DNA of 64,000 nt. Origin: Chitinophaga hostae (GTDB lineage Bacteria; Bacteroidota; Bacteroidia; Chitinophagales; Chitinophagaceae). The translations under genes were made by a program, and so were the position numbers. Positions 16,387 to 25,403 of the stretch are shown in pieces. The notes under the pieces were generated by a model. The model searched no databases, was not told where the DNA came from, and worked only from the letters and a program-made list of their open reading frames with translations. The stretch covers positions 62,001 to 126,000 of the forward strand of contig NZ_JAGTXB010000009.1 in NCBI RefSeq assembly GCF_018224885.1. The letters run 5' to 3'. Position 1 is the first letter of the stretch. Every line of letters starts with the position of its first letter.

Positions 16387-17290
16387 ATAGCTGCTCCATG
16401 GCCTCATTAATGGTGGGATAGGAAAACAGGAAACCCGTTTGCTGTATTTTTGCCGAAGAAGCTTGTACGCTTTTTAACACTTCCACACTCATTTCCCCCA
16501 TTGCCATTTTCAGCGCAAAAGCAGGTACATAAGTGGTCATGAAACTGCGTCCTTTCGCGATTCTGGCCATACTGAGCACCAGCTCCCGGTTGTTGACCGG
16601 ATTAGGGCTTACCGCATTATACACGCCTTCGAGTTTATCATTGACAATAGCGTTGAAGTACAATCTTACGATATCGTGAATATGGATCCAGGGCACATAC
16701 TGTTCGCCAGAGCCCAATATAGTGGCAAACCCGAAACGGAGCGGTTTGTAAAATTCCTTCAGGGCGCCGCCGTCCCGGCTCAGTATAATACCGGTACGGA
16801 ATATAACCAGCTTTTTATTCAGCGATGTAACTTTTGAGATACTTTGTTCCCAGGCAAGGGTAGTGGTAGCCAGGAAATCGGTATAAGGCGGATCGGTTTC
16901 TGTAAAAGCATGATCCTTATACTCTCCGTAATAACCGGTAGCGGAGGCACTGATCACTTTTCTGACCTTATTAGGAGTGGATTGGAGCGCGGTAAAAATA
17001 AGTTCGCTGCTTTTGGTACGACTGCCGGCAATTTCTTCCTTACGGGCCGCTGTCCAGCGTTTTTCACCTACATTGGCGCCCGCAAGATGTACGATATAAT
17101 CTGCCTGTTGAACAGCTTCTTTATCTATCGTTTGTGTATCAACGTTCCAGTGAGCGTATGTTACTGCCTTGTTGCTGCCCGCTTCAGGGCGCCTGCTAAG
17201 GATAATTACCTTGTAGCCGCGCTCCAGCAACAGCTGCGTCAATGCCGTACCAACGAGTCCTGTTCCACCGGTTATAATAACGGTCTCCAT
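16376..17290 (-). CDS. TIGR01777-family epimerase-like protein (SDR fold)
   Basis: A 304-residue extended short-chain dehydrogenase/reductase with nucleotide-binding GGTGLVG at residues 8-14, SASATGYYGEYKD around the catalytic Tyr region, YVPWIHIHDIVRLYFNAI, and a C-terminal domain with VYNAVSPNPVNNRELV, all characteristic of the TIGR01777 (YfcH/SDR39U1) family. The substrate of this family is not established; a sugar-nucleotide or cell-division-related role is often suggested. Convergent with pabB, with the 3' ends overlapping. Confidence 0.88.
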   Translation of the reverse strand: METVIITGGTGLVGTALTQLLLERGYKVIILSRRPEAGSNKAVTYAHWNVDTQTIDKEAVQQADYIVHLAGANVGEKRWTAARKEEIAGSRTKSSELIFTALQSTPNKVRKVISASATGYYGEYKDHAFTETDPPYTDFLATTTLAWEQSISKVTSLNKKLVIFRTGIILSRDGGALKEFYKPLRFGFATILGSGEQYVPWIHIHDIVRLYFNAIVNDKLEGVYNAVSPNPVNNRELVLSMARIAKGRSFMTTYVPAFALKMAMGEMSVEVLKSVQASSAKIQQTGFLFSYPTINEAMEQLFSR

Positions 17291-17412
17291 TCAGAAATAG
17301 CTACTTTTAAAAATATTTTATAAAAATACACAATAAATCGGGCCTTTTGGAATTTATGTAGAGACAGGACTTACCAGCGTTAAATTGACAACTTAATTTC
17401 TGAATTTTAGTG

Positions 17413-17420
17413 TAAGTTTG
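17413..17420 (+). promoter_or_regulatory. Candidate -7 element upstream of the Tyr-rich secreted protein gene
   Basis: TAAGTTTG fits TAnnTTTG 63 bases upstream of the ATG at 17484. A TTG lies 25 bases further up, too far for the usual 19-base spacer, so support is partial. Confidence 0.35.
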
Positions 17421-17483
17421 AAAATAGTACCCGTAAGAGTGCTATCTGCTTTATCAAATATTTTCTGAAATCTATATTACCGC

Positions 17484-19004
17484 ATGCATACGCTATACCG
17501 CCTACAGTTAGTATTGTTGCTGCTTTTCGCCGGCACAGCAGCGATGGCCCAGAAAATCACCTATTCAGAACCCGAGAAGGATGACTATAAGAGTACGGAG
17601 TTTGAGATCATAGGTAAGGTGGCCGGCAATATCCTCGTGTATAAAACCGACCGGGGTGACTATGTTGTATCGGTGTACGATAATGCGATGGAGCTGAAGA
17701 ACAGGGTGAAACTGGACTTTCTGCCCCGTAAGGTCATCAGTATGGACTTTGTAGCCTATCCGGATAAGGTGCTCATGATCTACCAGTTCCAGCGTAAAGA
17801 TGCGGTGTACAGCTTTTGCGCTACCATGTCGCCGGAGGCCACCTTTAGTGAACCCCCTCTTTTGATCGACTCTACCCGCATCGGTATGTACTCTAAAGAG
17901 AATAAAGTATATTCTGTTGAAGTGTCGGAAGATAAGAACCGCATCATGGTGTATAAAATCAACCAGGACCGGGAAGACAACAACGTGTTTTATACTTTCC
18001 TCTACGACAGCGCTATGAGCCTGGTGAATAACAGCCGCCTGGCGCTTCCGATGCAGAAACGACAGTTCCTGAGTAACTTCAATCTCACTAATACCGGCGA
18101 CTTTATTTTTAATAAGCTGGAGCGTACGTCCAACAGGGACTATGTAGTGAGCGGCAGTATGGTGGTCAAACGTTCGCTGGTCGATAGCTTTGAGACCGCC
18201 CAGCTGGGATTCAAAGCCCAGCTGCTGGATGAGGTGAAAATGAAGCTTGATAACAATAAGCATACGGCGCTGATCACCGCGTTTTATTATAAGCAGAAAA
18301 GAGGGAACGTAGAAGGCTTATATCTCTATAAATACGACTATGGTAATTATAAAGCCTTATACGAGCGGTCGCAGGTATTTCCGGACGACCTGAAAGTGAA
18401 TGCCCGCGGAGAGTCCAGCACCAACGCTGCCTTTAATGACTATTTTATCCGTAAAATCATTAATACCGCTAATGGCGGCTTCCTGCTCACAGCAGAATCG
18501 TTCTCTACTTCTTCCCGCTACCAGCCCTGGAACCGGTGGAACTATATGTACGGCAGCCCGTATAGCGGTATGTATGCCCCTTATTATTACTCGCCTTACT
18601 CTTCCATGTATTATAACCCTTACTACTGGAACAATTCCCAGGGACTGCGTTATCACTACGACAACGTAGTGGTATTGTCTTTCGATGATGAGGGTAATAT
18701 GCAGTGGAATAACTTTGTGCATAAGAGCCAGTATGACGATAATGCCGATCTGTATTTGTCTTACCTGATGGTAAACGTGGGCAGTGAACTGCGTTTCCTG
18801 TATAATGAGCTGGACAGAAGAAGTTATATGCTGACGGATGTAAGTCTTGCCCCGGGAGGTAAAGTGAACCGCATGCCTACCCTGCGTAACCTGGATAAGG
18901 GTTTTACCTGGATGCCCCGTTACGGAAAACAAATCAGCGGTCGTACTGTTGTGATACCATGTATCTACAGGAATTATATTTGCTTTGCTAAAATTGACTT
19001 TTAA
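17484..19004 (+). CDS. Secreted protein of unknown function with Tyr-rich segment
   Basis: A 506-residue protein with a signal peptide (MHTLYRLQLVLLLLFAGTAAMAQ). Most of it alternates short hydrophobic strands with polar turns, as in a beta-propeller or WD-like fold. Residues ~352-393 form a striking Tyr/Pro/Ser/Met-rich loop (YMYGSPYSGMY, YYSPYSSMYYNPYY). No catalytic motif or known family was recognised. A membrane-protein gene follows 15 bases downstream on the same strand. The location is probably periplasmic or outer-membrane associated. Confidence 0.8.
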   Translation: MHTLYRLQLVLLLLFAGTAAMAQKITYSEPEKDDYKSTEFEIIGKVAGNILVYKTDRGDYVVSVYDNAMELKNRVKLDFLPRKVISMDFVAYPDKVLMIYQFQRKDAVYSFCATMSPEATFSEPPLLIDSTRIGMYSKENKVYSVEVSEDKNRIMVYKINQDREDNNVFYTFLYDSAMSLVNNSRLALPMQKRQFLSNFNLTNTGDFIFNKLERTSNRDYVVSGSMVVKRSLVDSFETAQLGFKAQLLDEVKMKLDNNKHTALITAFYYKQKRGNVEGLYLYKYDYGNYKALYERSQVFPDDLKVNARGESSTNAAFNDYFIRKIINTANGGFLLTAESFSTSSRYQPWNRWNYMYGSPYSGMYAPYYYSPYSSMYYNPYYWNNSQGLRYHYDNVVVLSFDDEGNMQWNNFVHKSQYDDNADLYLSYLMVNVGSELRFLYNELDRRSYMLTDVSLAPGGKVNRMPTLRNLDKGFTWMPRYGKQISGRTVVIPCIYRNYICFAKIDF

Positions 19005-19019
19005 TCACACCTTTGCACT

Positions 19020-19997
19020 GTGATAAGATTTTTCCGTTCAGGCAATCCGCTTACGGTATTGCTGCTGCTGATATATACACTGGTCGTTAAGTTTTACTAT
19101 CTGCTTCATCCATCTACCTTTATGGCAGACGGATCGGAGGGGCTTTTGTATCACCTGCTGGTGAGATGGATGCATAGTTTCGCGGGCGATAGTCCCCTGT
19201 TCTTTACTTCTCTGGCAGTGCTGTTGCTATTCCTGCAGTCGCTCCTGTTTACCCGTATCATTAACCATCACCGGTTATTTCCGCGGCCTACGTATTTGCC
19301 GGCCATGTGTTTCCTGTTATTTACCTCCATGTTGCAGAGCTGGAACGTATTTTCGCCTGCTTTGCTGGTGAACCTGATTATGTTGTGGGTATTTACCAGT
19401 ATAACGGAGCTGTATACACGTACTTCTGCCCGGGATGTGGTATTTAATATAGGGTTTGCGCTGGGAGTGAGTGGACTGTTTTACTTCCCGTCGGTGATTT
19501 TTTGTTTCCTTTTGCTGGCCAGTATGCTGATTATGCGGGCTTTCCGGTTGGCGGAGTGGATCATTGCCCTGCTGGGGCTCATTTGCCCGCTTTACCTGAT
19601 GGGAACCTACCTGTTTCTCACGGGGCAGATGACGTTGCTGCGGAAGATCCCGAACATCGGTGCATCGTTGCCTATGATCACGGACTACAAGGTATGGGGA
19701 GCAATGGTGGCCAGTTTGCTGTTTTTTGTGATCGGGTGGTTGCTGTTACAGCGTCCGCTGAAGAAAATGTTAATTCAGGGCCGCAAGATATGGGCGGCAT
19801 TAATCATATATGTGGTGGTAGCCACCCTGGTACCTTTTTTCAATGTCAACTTCACCGCCGCTTACTGGGTATTGGCTATTTTGCCGATTTCCATGTTTGC
19901 AGGTAACGTTTTCTGGTCGGTAACCAACGACACTTTTGCCAACATCATCCACTTCATTACACTGGCATATGTAATCGTAATGCAATATTTCTCGTGA
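19020..19997 (+). CDS. Multi-span membrane protein of unknown function (possibly DUF6427)
   Basis: A 325-residue protein with about nine hydrophobic segments and few charged residues. It begins at GTG 19020 with MIRFFRSGNPLTVLLLLIY, a start I associate with a Bacteroidota-only family of uncharacterised membrane proteins (perhaps DUF6427, often mislabelled beta-carotene monooxygenase). The upstream secreted-protein gene is 15 bases away, so they probably form an operon. An O-antigen-ligase-like or polymer-handling role cannot be excluded, but nothing proves it. Confidence 0.78.
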   Translation: MIRFFRSGNPLTVLLLLIYTLVVKFYYLLHPSTFMADGSEGLLYHLLVRWMHSFAGDSPLFFTSLAVLLLFLQSLLFTRIINHHRLFPRPTYLPAMCFLLFTSMLQSWNVFSPALLVNLIMLWVFTSITELYTRTSARDVVFNIGFALGVSGLFYFPSVIFCFLLLASMLIMRAFRLAEWIIALLGLICPLYLMGTYLFLTGQMTLLRKIPNIGASLPMITDYKVWGAMVASLLFFVIGWLLLQRPLKKMLIQGRKIWAALIIYVVVATLVPFFNVNFTAAYWVLAILPISMFAGNVFWSVTNDTFANIIHFITLAYVIVMQYFS

Positions 19998-20076
19998 TTT
20001 CTCCATTTTAAGCGGCTGATTACCAGTAATTTGTTAAATCGGGACAAACGGCAATGGAAAATTGCGAACGGCGAAG

Positions 20077-20103
20077 TAATTTTGTCCTTTCCCAGTAGAT
20101 TTG
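20077..20103 (+). promoter_or_regulatory. Possible purQ promoter region with two TAnnTTTG elements
   Basis: TAATTTTG (20077-20084) and TAGATTTG (20096-20103) both fit the Bacteroidota -7 element in the 190-base spacer before purQ. Neither has a TTG at 19 bases upstream, so which one is used, if any, is uncertain. Confidence 0.35.
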
Positions 20104-20187
20104 TCGTCAGTGAAAATGATGATAAAAACGTTGGGGAAAAACAGTTTTTAAAAGCATTATTTACACATAAACACAAAACATTTTCAG

Positions 20188-20880
20188 ATGAAATTTGGCG
20201 TTGTCACCTTTCCCGGTTCTAATTGTGATCATGATATGATTGATTCCCTGCGTAACGATCTGGGTCAGGAAGTTATAGAACTGTGGCATAAGGATAAGGA
20301 TCTGAGTGCATTCAGCACGGAAGATTGTATCGTATTACCGGGTGGTTTTTCCTATGGTGACTACCTGCGTTGCGGCGCTATCGCGAGATTTAGTCCAATG
20401 ATGCAGAGTGTGATTGAATTTGCCAATAAAGGTGGCCGTGTGGTTGGTATTTGTAATGGCTTCCAGGTATTATGTGAAGCAGGTCTGTTGCCGGGCGTAT
20501 TATTACAGAACCAGCATCAGCAATTCATCTGTAAAAATGTATACCTGAAAAGCGAAAATACCACTGCCTCCTTTACCAAAGATGTGGCTGGCCGACCGCT
20601 GATGATCCCTATTGCACACGGAGAAGGCCGTTACTATGCCGACGATGCCACCCTGGATGAGCTGTTTAAGAACAACCAGGTACTGTTCCGCTACTGCGAT
20701 GAGTTTGGCAACATTATTGAATCTGCTAACCATAACGGCGCCATCCGTAACATAGCAGGTATCTGTAACAAAGGCAGAAATGTTTTTGGTATGATGCCTC
20801 ACCCGGAAAGGGCAACCAGCCTGGCCCTGGGTAATACAGACGGGCAGCTGATTTTACAGAGTCTGATCAACAACAATTAA
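20188..20880 (+). CDS. purQ: Phosphoribosylformylglycinamidine synthase subunit PurQ
   Basis: A 230-residue class I glutamine amidotransferase supplying ammonia for the FGAM step of purine synthesis. The catalytic triad is visible: C89 in GICNGFQ, and H205 and E207 in MPHPER. FPGSNCDHD near the N-terminus and LPGGFSYGDYLRCGA are PurQ signatures. A separate PurQ implies a split FGAM synthase with PurL and PurS encoded elsewhere; neither is adjacent. Length is normal. Confidence 0.95.
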   Translation: MKFGVVTFPGSNCDHDMIDSLRNDLGQEVIELWHKDKDLSAFSTEDCIVLPGGFSYGDYLRCGAIARFSPMMQSVIEFANKGGRVVGICNGFQVLCEAGLLPGVLLQNQHQQFICKNVYLKSENTTASFTKDVAGRPLMIPIAHGEGRYYADDATLDELFKNNQVLFRYCDEFGNIIESANHNGAIRNIAGICNKGRNVFGMMPHPERATSLALGNTDGQLILQSLINNN

Positions 20881-20923
20881 TAGATTAAATCAATCAACCA
20901 ACCAACCAATTAAAAAGAAAAGC

Positions 20924-21379
20924 ATGAAAAAATTATTAACAGCACTGGCTTTGTTCGCCTTGCCCATTCTGGCAAGCGCTCAGATAGAGAATCCGGTGAA
21001 ATGGAGCTTTACAGCCAAGAAGGTGAATGCCACTACCTATGAAGTACACGCTACTGCCACTATTGATGGCGGCTGGCACGTATATGCGCAGGAAGCAGGA
21101 GAAGGCCCTGTACCTACCTCCTTTAAGTTCGCAAAAAATCCGCTGGCTACACCCGCAGGTAAAGTGGTGGAAGTAGGTAAGCTGCACAAATCATTTGACA
21201 AAAACTTTAACTCTGAGTTGAAATTCTATGAAAGCACAGTAGATTTTGTTCAGAAAGTAACGGTAAAGGGTAAAGCTGCTACCAAAGTAAAAGGTTCCGT
21301 AGAATACATGGTGTGCGATGACCACCAGTGTTTACCTCCCAAGGAAGTAGAATTTGCCGTGAGTGTTGGAGGAAAATAA
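20924..21379 (+). CDS. Stand-alone nDsbD-like redox protein (periplasmic)
   Basis: A 151-residue protein with signal peptide MKKLLTALALFALPILASAQ and one domain resembling the N-terminal immunoglobulin-like domain of DsbD. It holds a cysteine pair C131-C136 (CDDHQCLPP) placed like the redox-active pair of E. coli nDsbD (C103/C109). It is followed after a terminator by dsbD, whose own N-terminal domain lacks this pair. The inferred role is to carry electrons from DsbD to periplasmic partners such as thiol reductases or cytochrome c maturation proteins. Confidence 0.82.
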   Translation: MKKLLTALALFALPILASAQIENPVKWSFTAKKVNATTYEVHATATIDGGWHVYAQEAGEGPVPTSFKFAKNPLATPAGKVVEVGKLHKSFDKNFNSELKFYESTVDFVQKVTVKGKAATKVKGSVEYMVCDDHQCLPPKEVEFAVSVGGK

Positions 21380-21411
21380 TTTGCATCCGGTAACTGACAA
21401 CATACTCGTAG

Positions 21412-21449
21412 AACGAGTTCCTCTCAACAGGAACTCGTTTCTTGTTTTT
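21412..21449 (+). terminator. Terminator between the nDsbD-like gene and dsbD
   Basis: An 11-bp stem pairs 21412-21422 (AACGAGTTCCT) with 21429-21439 around a six-base loop, then a T-rich tail TTTCTTGTTTTT. dsbD starts 35 bases later, so read-through or a promoter in the short gap is needed for its expression. Confidence 0.78.
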
Positions 21450-21483
21450 CTCAGATCTATATTATTTAAAGCCTATTGACTTT

Positions 21484-23487
21484 ATGAAGCATCTGCTTTC
21501 ATTTTTGATACCTGTCTTTGCCATTTTTGCGCTCAGCGCAAGTGCGCAGGACTCAAGCCCGAAGCCTGTTAAATGGCAGTTTTCAGCAGAAAAGAAAAAT
21601 GACCAGGAATATGTGCTGCACCTGAAGGGCACCATAGAAAAAGGCTGGCTGCTTTTTTCCACTACCATGGGAAATGATGATCCTAATACGCGGGTGGTGC
21701 TGGATAGCGCTTCGGCGGCTGTTGCCAGTATTACAACGCTTAAGGAGAATGGTAAATTAAATACCCGTAAAGAACCGCTCTTCGACAATTTAGAGATCAA
21801 ATATTTTGAAAATACAGTTGACCTGGAAACAACTGTAAAATTTACCGGAGCTGTACCTGCTTCTTTTAAAGGCAGTGTCAACTACATGGCATTGAAAGGA
21901 GAAGAAGCGATTGGTCCCGAAGAGGAAGCATTTAAATTTAACAAAGATGCGTCCGGAAATCTGACCAATGTGGCTGCGGGTTTACAGGAATCTTCCGATA
22001 ATGCCCAAACACTTAAGCGTACTGCCATTGATTTACAGCATCCTGTAAAGGAGTGCGGTGGTACCGGACAGGAGGGAGGCGCGAAGAAGAGCCTGATGGG
22101 ACTCTTTATACTAGGGATGTTAGGCGGTTTTATTGCCTTGTTTACCCCTTGTGTATTTCCAATGATACCTTTGACAGTCTCTTTCTTCACGAAACAATCG
22201 AAGGATAGGAAAAAAGGTGTAATGAATGCCATTATATACGGGTTTTTCATATTCCTGATATATGTATTGCTAAGTTTACCCTTCCATTTCCTGGACTCAT
22301 TGAACCCGGAAATTCTGAATAACATTTCTACCAACATTTGGTTAAATCTTGCATTTTTCGTCATATTCATCGTATTTGCTATCTCATTCTTTGGATATTT
22401 TGAAATCCAAATGCCAAGTAGCCTTGCCAATAAAGTAGATGCCAAAAGCAGTGTTGGTGGCATGGTGGGTATTTTCTTCATGGCATTAACGCTTGCGCTG
22501 GTATCGTTCTCCTGTACTGGTCCTATTTTAGGGTCCTTGCTGGCAGGTTCCTTATCAACAGACGGAGGCGCTATTCAGTTAACTGTTGGGATGGCTGGTT
22601 TTGGATTTGCATTGGCATTACCTTTTGCATTATTTGCCTTATTCCCGGGATGGCTTAACTCTTTACCAAAATCTGGCGGCTGGCTTACTTCCGTTAAAGT
22701 GGTATTAGGGTTTCTTGAATTGGCGATGGCTATCAAATTCTTGTCAAATGCGGATCTGGTAAAGCATTGGGGAATTCTGAAACGTGAGGTGTTTTTTGCT
22801 ATCTGGATTATTATCGGGATATGCATCGTCTTATATCTCTTCGGTAAGATCCGCTTTCCGCACGACTCGCCAATAAAGAAATTAAGTAAAGGCAGAATTG
22901 CGCTGGCATTGGTTTTCCTGGCGTTTACACTTTACCTGGTTCCTGGGGTTACTAATACCAGGTACGCGAATCGTTCATTAATCAGCGGATTCCCGCCACC
23001 ATTGAGTTACAGTATTTATGGTGCGGATGCAGCCAAGGGAGTAGAACCCAATGTGCTTAATGACTATGAGAAGGCGTTGAAACTGGCCAAAGAGCAGAAT
23101 AAACCATTGTTACTCGATTTCACTGGTTGGGCATGTGTTAACTGCCGTAAAATGGAAGAAAACGTATGGCCAAAAGATGAGGTGAAGGTGTTGATAGAGA
23201 AAGACTATATATTGGTTTCGCTGTATGTGGATGACAGAAAAATGTTACCGGAGGATCAGCAATTCCTTTTCACGACCAGTAATGGCTTTAAAAAGGAAAT
23301 CAAGACCATTGGTGATAAGTTTGCAACTATGCAAACAGAGAACTTTACTAATAACTCGCAACCGTTCTATGTGCTGATCAGCCCTGATGAAAAGCTGTTG
23401 ACGCACCCGGTAGGTTATACACCAGATCCAAAGGCATATGCCGATTGGTTGAAATGTGGTTTAGAAGCTTACAAAAGCGTTAAGTAA
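21484..23487 (+). CDS. dsbD: Thiol:disulfide interchange protein DsbD
   Basis: A 667-residue inner-membrane reductase with signal peptide MKHLLSFLIPVFAIFALSASAQ, an nDsbD-like domain (~25-155), a membrane domain with about eight spans, and a C-terminal thioredoxin domain. Key cysteines are C223 in FTPCVFP and C344 in SCTGPI (membrane pair), and C551-C554 in WACVNC (thioredoxin). The fused N-terminal domain has lost its cysteine pair: the expected spot reads YMALKGEEAIGPEEE. Electrons from cytoplasmic thioredoxin may therefore be handed to the separate nDsbD-like protein encoded upstream. ATG 21484 is chosen for the signal peptide; an in-frame TTG at 21442 lies in the terminator tail. Confidence 0.92.
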   Translation: MKHLLSFLIPVFAIFALSASAQDSSPKPVKWQFSAEKKNDQEYVLHLKGTIEKGWLLFSTTMGNDDPNTRVVLDSASAAVASITTLKENGKLNTRKEPLFDNLEIKYFENTVDLETTVKFTGAVPASFKGSVNYMALKGEEAIGPEEEAFKFNKDASGNLTNVAAGLQESSDNAQTLKRTAIDLQHPVKECGGTGQEGGAKKSLMGLFILGMLGGFIALFTPCVFPMIPLTVSFFTKQSKDRKKGVMNAIIYGFFIFLIYVLLSLPFHFLDSLNPEILNNISTNIWLNLAFFVIFIVFAISFFGYFEIQMPSSLANKVDAKSSVGGMVGIFFMALTLALVSFSCTGPILGSLLAGSLSTDGGAIQLTVGMAGFGFALALPFALFALFPGWLNSLPKSGGWLTSVKVVLGFLELAMAIKFLSNADLVKHWGILKREVFFAIWIIIGICIVLYLFGKIRFPHDSPIKKLSKGRIALALVFLAFTLYLVPGVTNTRYANRSLISGFPPPLSYSIYGADAAKGVEPNVLNDYEKALKLAKEQNKPLLLDFTGWACVNCRKMEENVWPKDEVKVLIEKDYILVSLYVDDRKMLPEDQQFLFTTSNGFKKEIKTIGDKFATMQTENFTNNSQPFYVLISPDEKLLTHPVGYTPDPKAYADWLKCGLEAYKSVK

Positions 23488-23503
23488 ATAGAAAACTTTT
23501 CTA

Positions 23504-23544
23504 AAACAATAATGGCTGCACAATTTGTGCAGCCATTATTGTTT
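23504..23544. terminator. Bidirectional terminator between dsbD and hisS
   Basis: A perfect 20-bp inverted repeat (arms 23504-23523 and 23525-23544) with a central single base lies between the convergent genes dsbD and hisS. The outer arms are A-rich on one side and T-rich on the other, suiting termination from both directions. Confidence 0.85.
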
Positions 23545-23559
23545 ATTTAAATATTGTTA

Positions 23560-24909
23560 TTAGAAATCATAATTCAGCAATTCTGCGGCGCCGATTTTAT
23601 CCTGCCGGCGATTAGTCAGGTTCTTTATACTCATAGTATTCTCTTGCAGTTCTGATTCTCCGAGAATGATAACATACGGAATACTTCTTTTATCGGCATA
23701 CTTCATCTGTTTATCCATCTTGGCATTTTCATGGAATATCTCTGCAGCAATGCCTTTCTCCCGTAACTGCATCATATATCCGAAAGCTGTACGGGCACTG
23801 GCTTCTCCAAGATTAAGGAAAAGCACTTTGGTAGATTGCTGCGCCGCTTCAGGGAATAGTTGCAGTTCTTCCAGCACATCATAAATGCGATCAACACCAA
23901 AAGAAATACCTACACCCGAAATGCCTTTCAGGCCAAACAAACCAGTCAGATCATCGTACCGCCCGCCGCCGCCGATGCTTCCCATTTTTACGCTGGCAGG
24001 AGCTTTCACTTCAACGATCATCCCGGTATAGTAGTTCAGGCCGCGTGCCAGGGTTACATCGATAATTGGTGCAGTGTTAAAGCTGGTATAGCCTGAATTG
24101 ATAACAAACGACAATTCTTCTATCCCTTTTAATGCAGTTTCGGATGATTGTAACAGGTCTTTTAATTGTGACAGTTTTTCATCACTGCTGCCGTCAATAG
24201 CCAGGAATTTTTCAATCGTAGCAATATCGCTATCTGTTAAACCCCGCTCCTGCAGCTCTTTCCTTACCCCGTCAGCGCCTATTTTATCGAGCTTGTCGAT
24301 GGAAATGGTGATATCTGTGAGTAAATCAGTTTTGCCAATCACTTCTGCAAGGCCAAAAAGGATTTTGCGGTTATTGATGCGTAGTTCATAACCCTGCATG
24401 CCCAATTGCGTCAATACAGTATCGTATATCAGCAATAACTCTACTTCATTCAGTAAGGAATTGCTTCCCACCACATCCGCATCGCATTGGTAAAACTCGC
24501 GATAGCGGCCCTTTTGGGGTTTGTCTGCGCGCCATACGGGTTGCATCTGGTAACGTTTGAATGGCAATGCCAGTTCATGCTGATTCATGACTACATAGCG
24601 TGCAAATGGAATGGTAAGGTCATAGCGCAGGGCTTTTTCTGTTACGGCAGCGACCAGTTCTTTGTTGTCTTTAGCATGTTGCGCGGTCGTATATATATCT
24701 CCGTTATTCAATACTTTGAACATCAGTTTATCACCTTCTTCTCCATACTTCCCTGTCAGTGTCGATAAATTCTCCATGGCAGGCGTTTCCAGCGGCTGGA
24801 AACCAAATACCTCAAAAGTTTCCCTGATGGTTTGAAAAATGTAATTACGTTTTCTTACTACCACCGGGCCAAAATCACGGGTGCCTTTAGGAATACCGGG
24901 TTTTATCAT
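23560..24909 (-). CDS. hisS: Histidyl-tRNA synthetase HisS
   Basis: A 449-residue class II aminoacyl-tRNA synthetase charging tRNA-His. Visible motifs are motif 2 RYREFYQCDADVVG, the histidine-specific ARGLNYYTGMIVEV, motif 3 GGGGRYDDL with GISFGVDRI, and a C-terminal anticodon-binding domain (about 360-449). PKGTRDFGP at the N-terminus is the usual HisS beginning. It lies 21 bases after the phosphatase gene on the same strand and is probably co-transcribed with it. Confidence 0.96.
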   Translation of the reverse strand: MIKPGIPKGTRDFGPVVVRKRNYIFQTIRETFEVFGFQPLETPAMENLSTLTGKYGEEGDKLMFKVLNNGDIYTTAQHAKDNKELVAAVTEKALRYDLTIPFARYVVMNQHELALPFKRYQMQPVWRADKPQKGRYREFYQCDADVVGSNSLLNEVELLLIYDTVLTQLGMQGYELRINNRKILFGLAEVIGKTDLLTDITISIDKLDKIGADGVRKELQERGLTDSDIATIEKFLAIDGSSDEKLSQLKDLLQSSETALKGIEELSFVINSGYTSFNTAPIIDVTLARGLNYYTGMIVEVKAPASVKMGSIGGGGRYDDLTGLFGLKGISGVGISFGVDRIYDVLEELQLFPEAAQQSTKVLFLNLGEASARTAFGYMMQLREKGIAAEIFHENAKMDKQMKYADKRSIPYVIILGESELQENTMSIKNLTNRRQDKIGAAELLNYDF

Positions 24910-24930
24910 CTCAAAAAATTATTAGAAGTT

Positions 24931-25368
24931 TTATTGTTGTTGGTCCACGATCTGTTCGCAGGCCGCATAAATCATTTTATATACCGGAGCAAATAATGCG
25001 TCATCAAACCAGGGATCGGGTACATCCTGTTGTTCCGGCAGCAGGAAATGTACCTTTGCCTTGTCGGCTTCATTGCGGGCTTGGCGCAGTACATCGGTAT
25101 AGTTGCTTTTGTCCATCACGAAGATGAGGTCAAATGCGTCAAAGTCGGTTGCCTGGAACTGCCGGCCCCGCAAACCGGAAATATCTACACCATGTTGCCT
25201 GGCTTCTTTTACAGACCGGTGGTCCGGCGAATGGCCGATATGCCAGTTGCCGGTGCCGGCGGAGTCAATTTCCCAATCCAGTCCTTTTGCATGGACCAGC
25301 TGTCTCATAATCCCTTCTGCCAGGGGAGAACGGCAAATATTACCCAGGCAAACCATCAATATCTTCAT
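24931..25368 (-). CDS. Low-molecular-weight protein-tyrosine phosphatase
   Basis: A 145-residue phosphatase with catalytic loop C7-LGNIC-R13-S (CX5R) near the N-terminus and the general acid in the DPWF motif. The start is set at MKILMVCLGNICRS; an upstream in-frame ATG would add ten residues not typical of the family. Such enzymes dephosphorylate tyrosine on kinases of exopolysaccharide systems or arsenate-like substrates; no such partner is adjacent. It precedes hisS by 21 bases. The C12 next to the catalytic cysteine could allow redox protection, as known for some members. Confidence 0.92.
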   Translation of the reverse strand: MKILMVCLGNICRSPLAEGIMRQLVHAKGLDWEIDSAGTGNWHIGHSPDHRSVKEARQHGVDISGLRGRQFQATDFDAFDLIFVMDKSNYTDVLRQARNEADKAKVHFLLPEQQDVPDPWFDDALFAPVYKMIYAACEQIVDQQQ

Positions 25369-25395
25369 ACAGACGAATATTTCAATATCAGGCCG

Positions 25396-25403
25396 CAAAC
25401 CTA
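25396..25403 (-). promoter_or_regulatory. Candidate -7 element for the phosphatase-hisS operon
   Basis: On the minus strand TAGGTTTG fits TAnnTTTG about 28 bases before the phosphatase ATG. The matching -33 TTG is not clear. Confidence 0.4.

Noticed and set aside
17565..18263. Long open frame (232 codons) on the minus strand
   Set aside because: It lies wholly antisense to the secreted-protein gene, with His/Val-rich composition typical of shadow frames.
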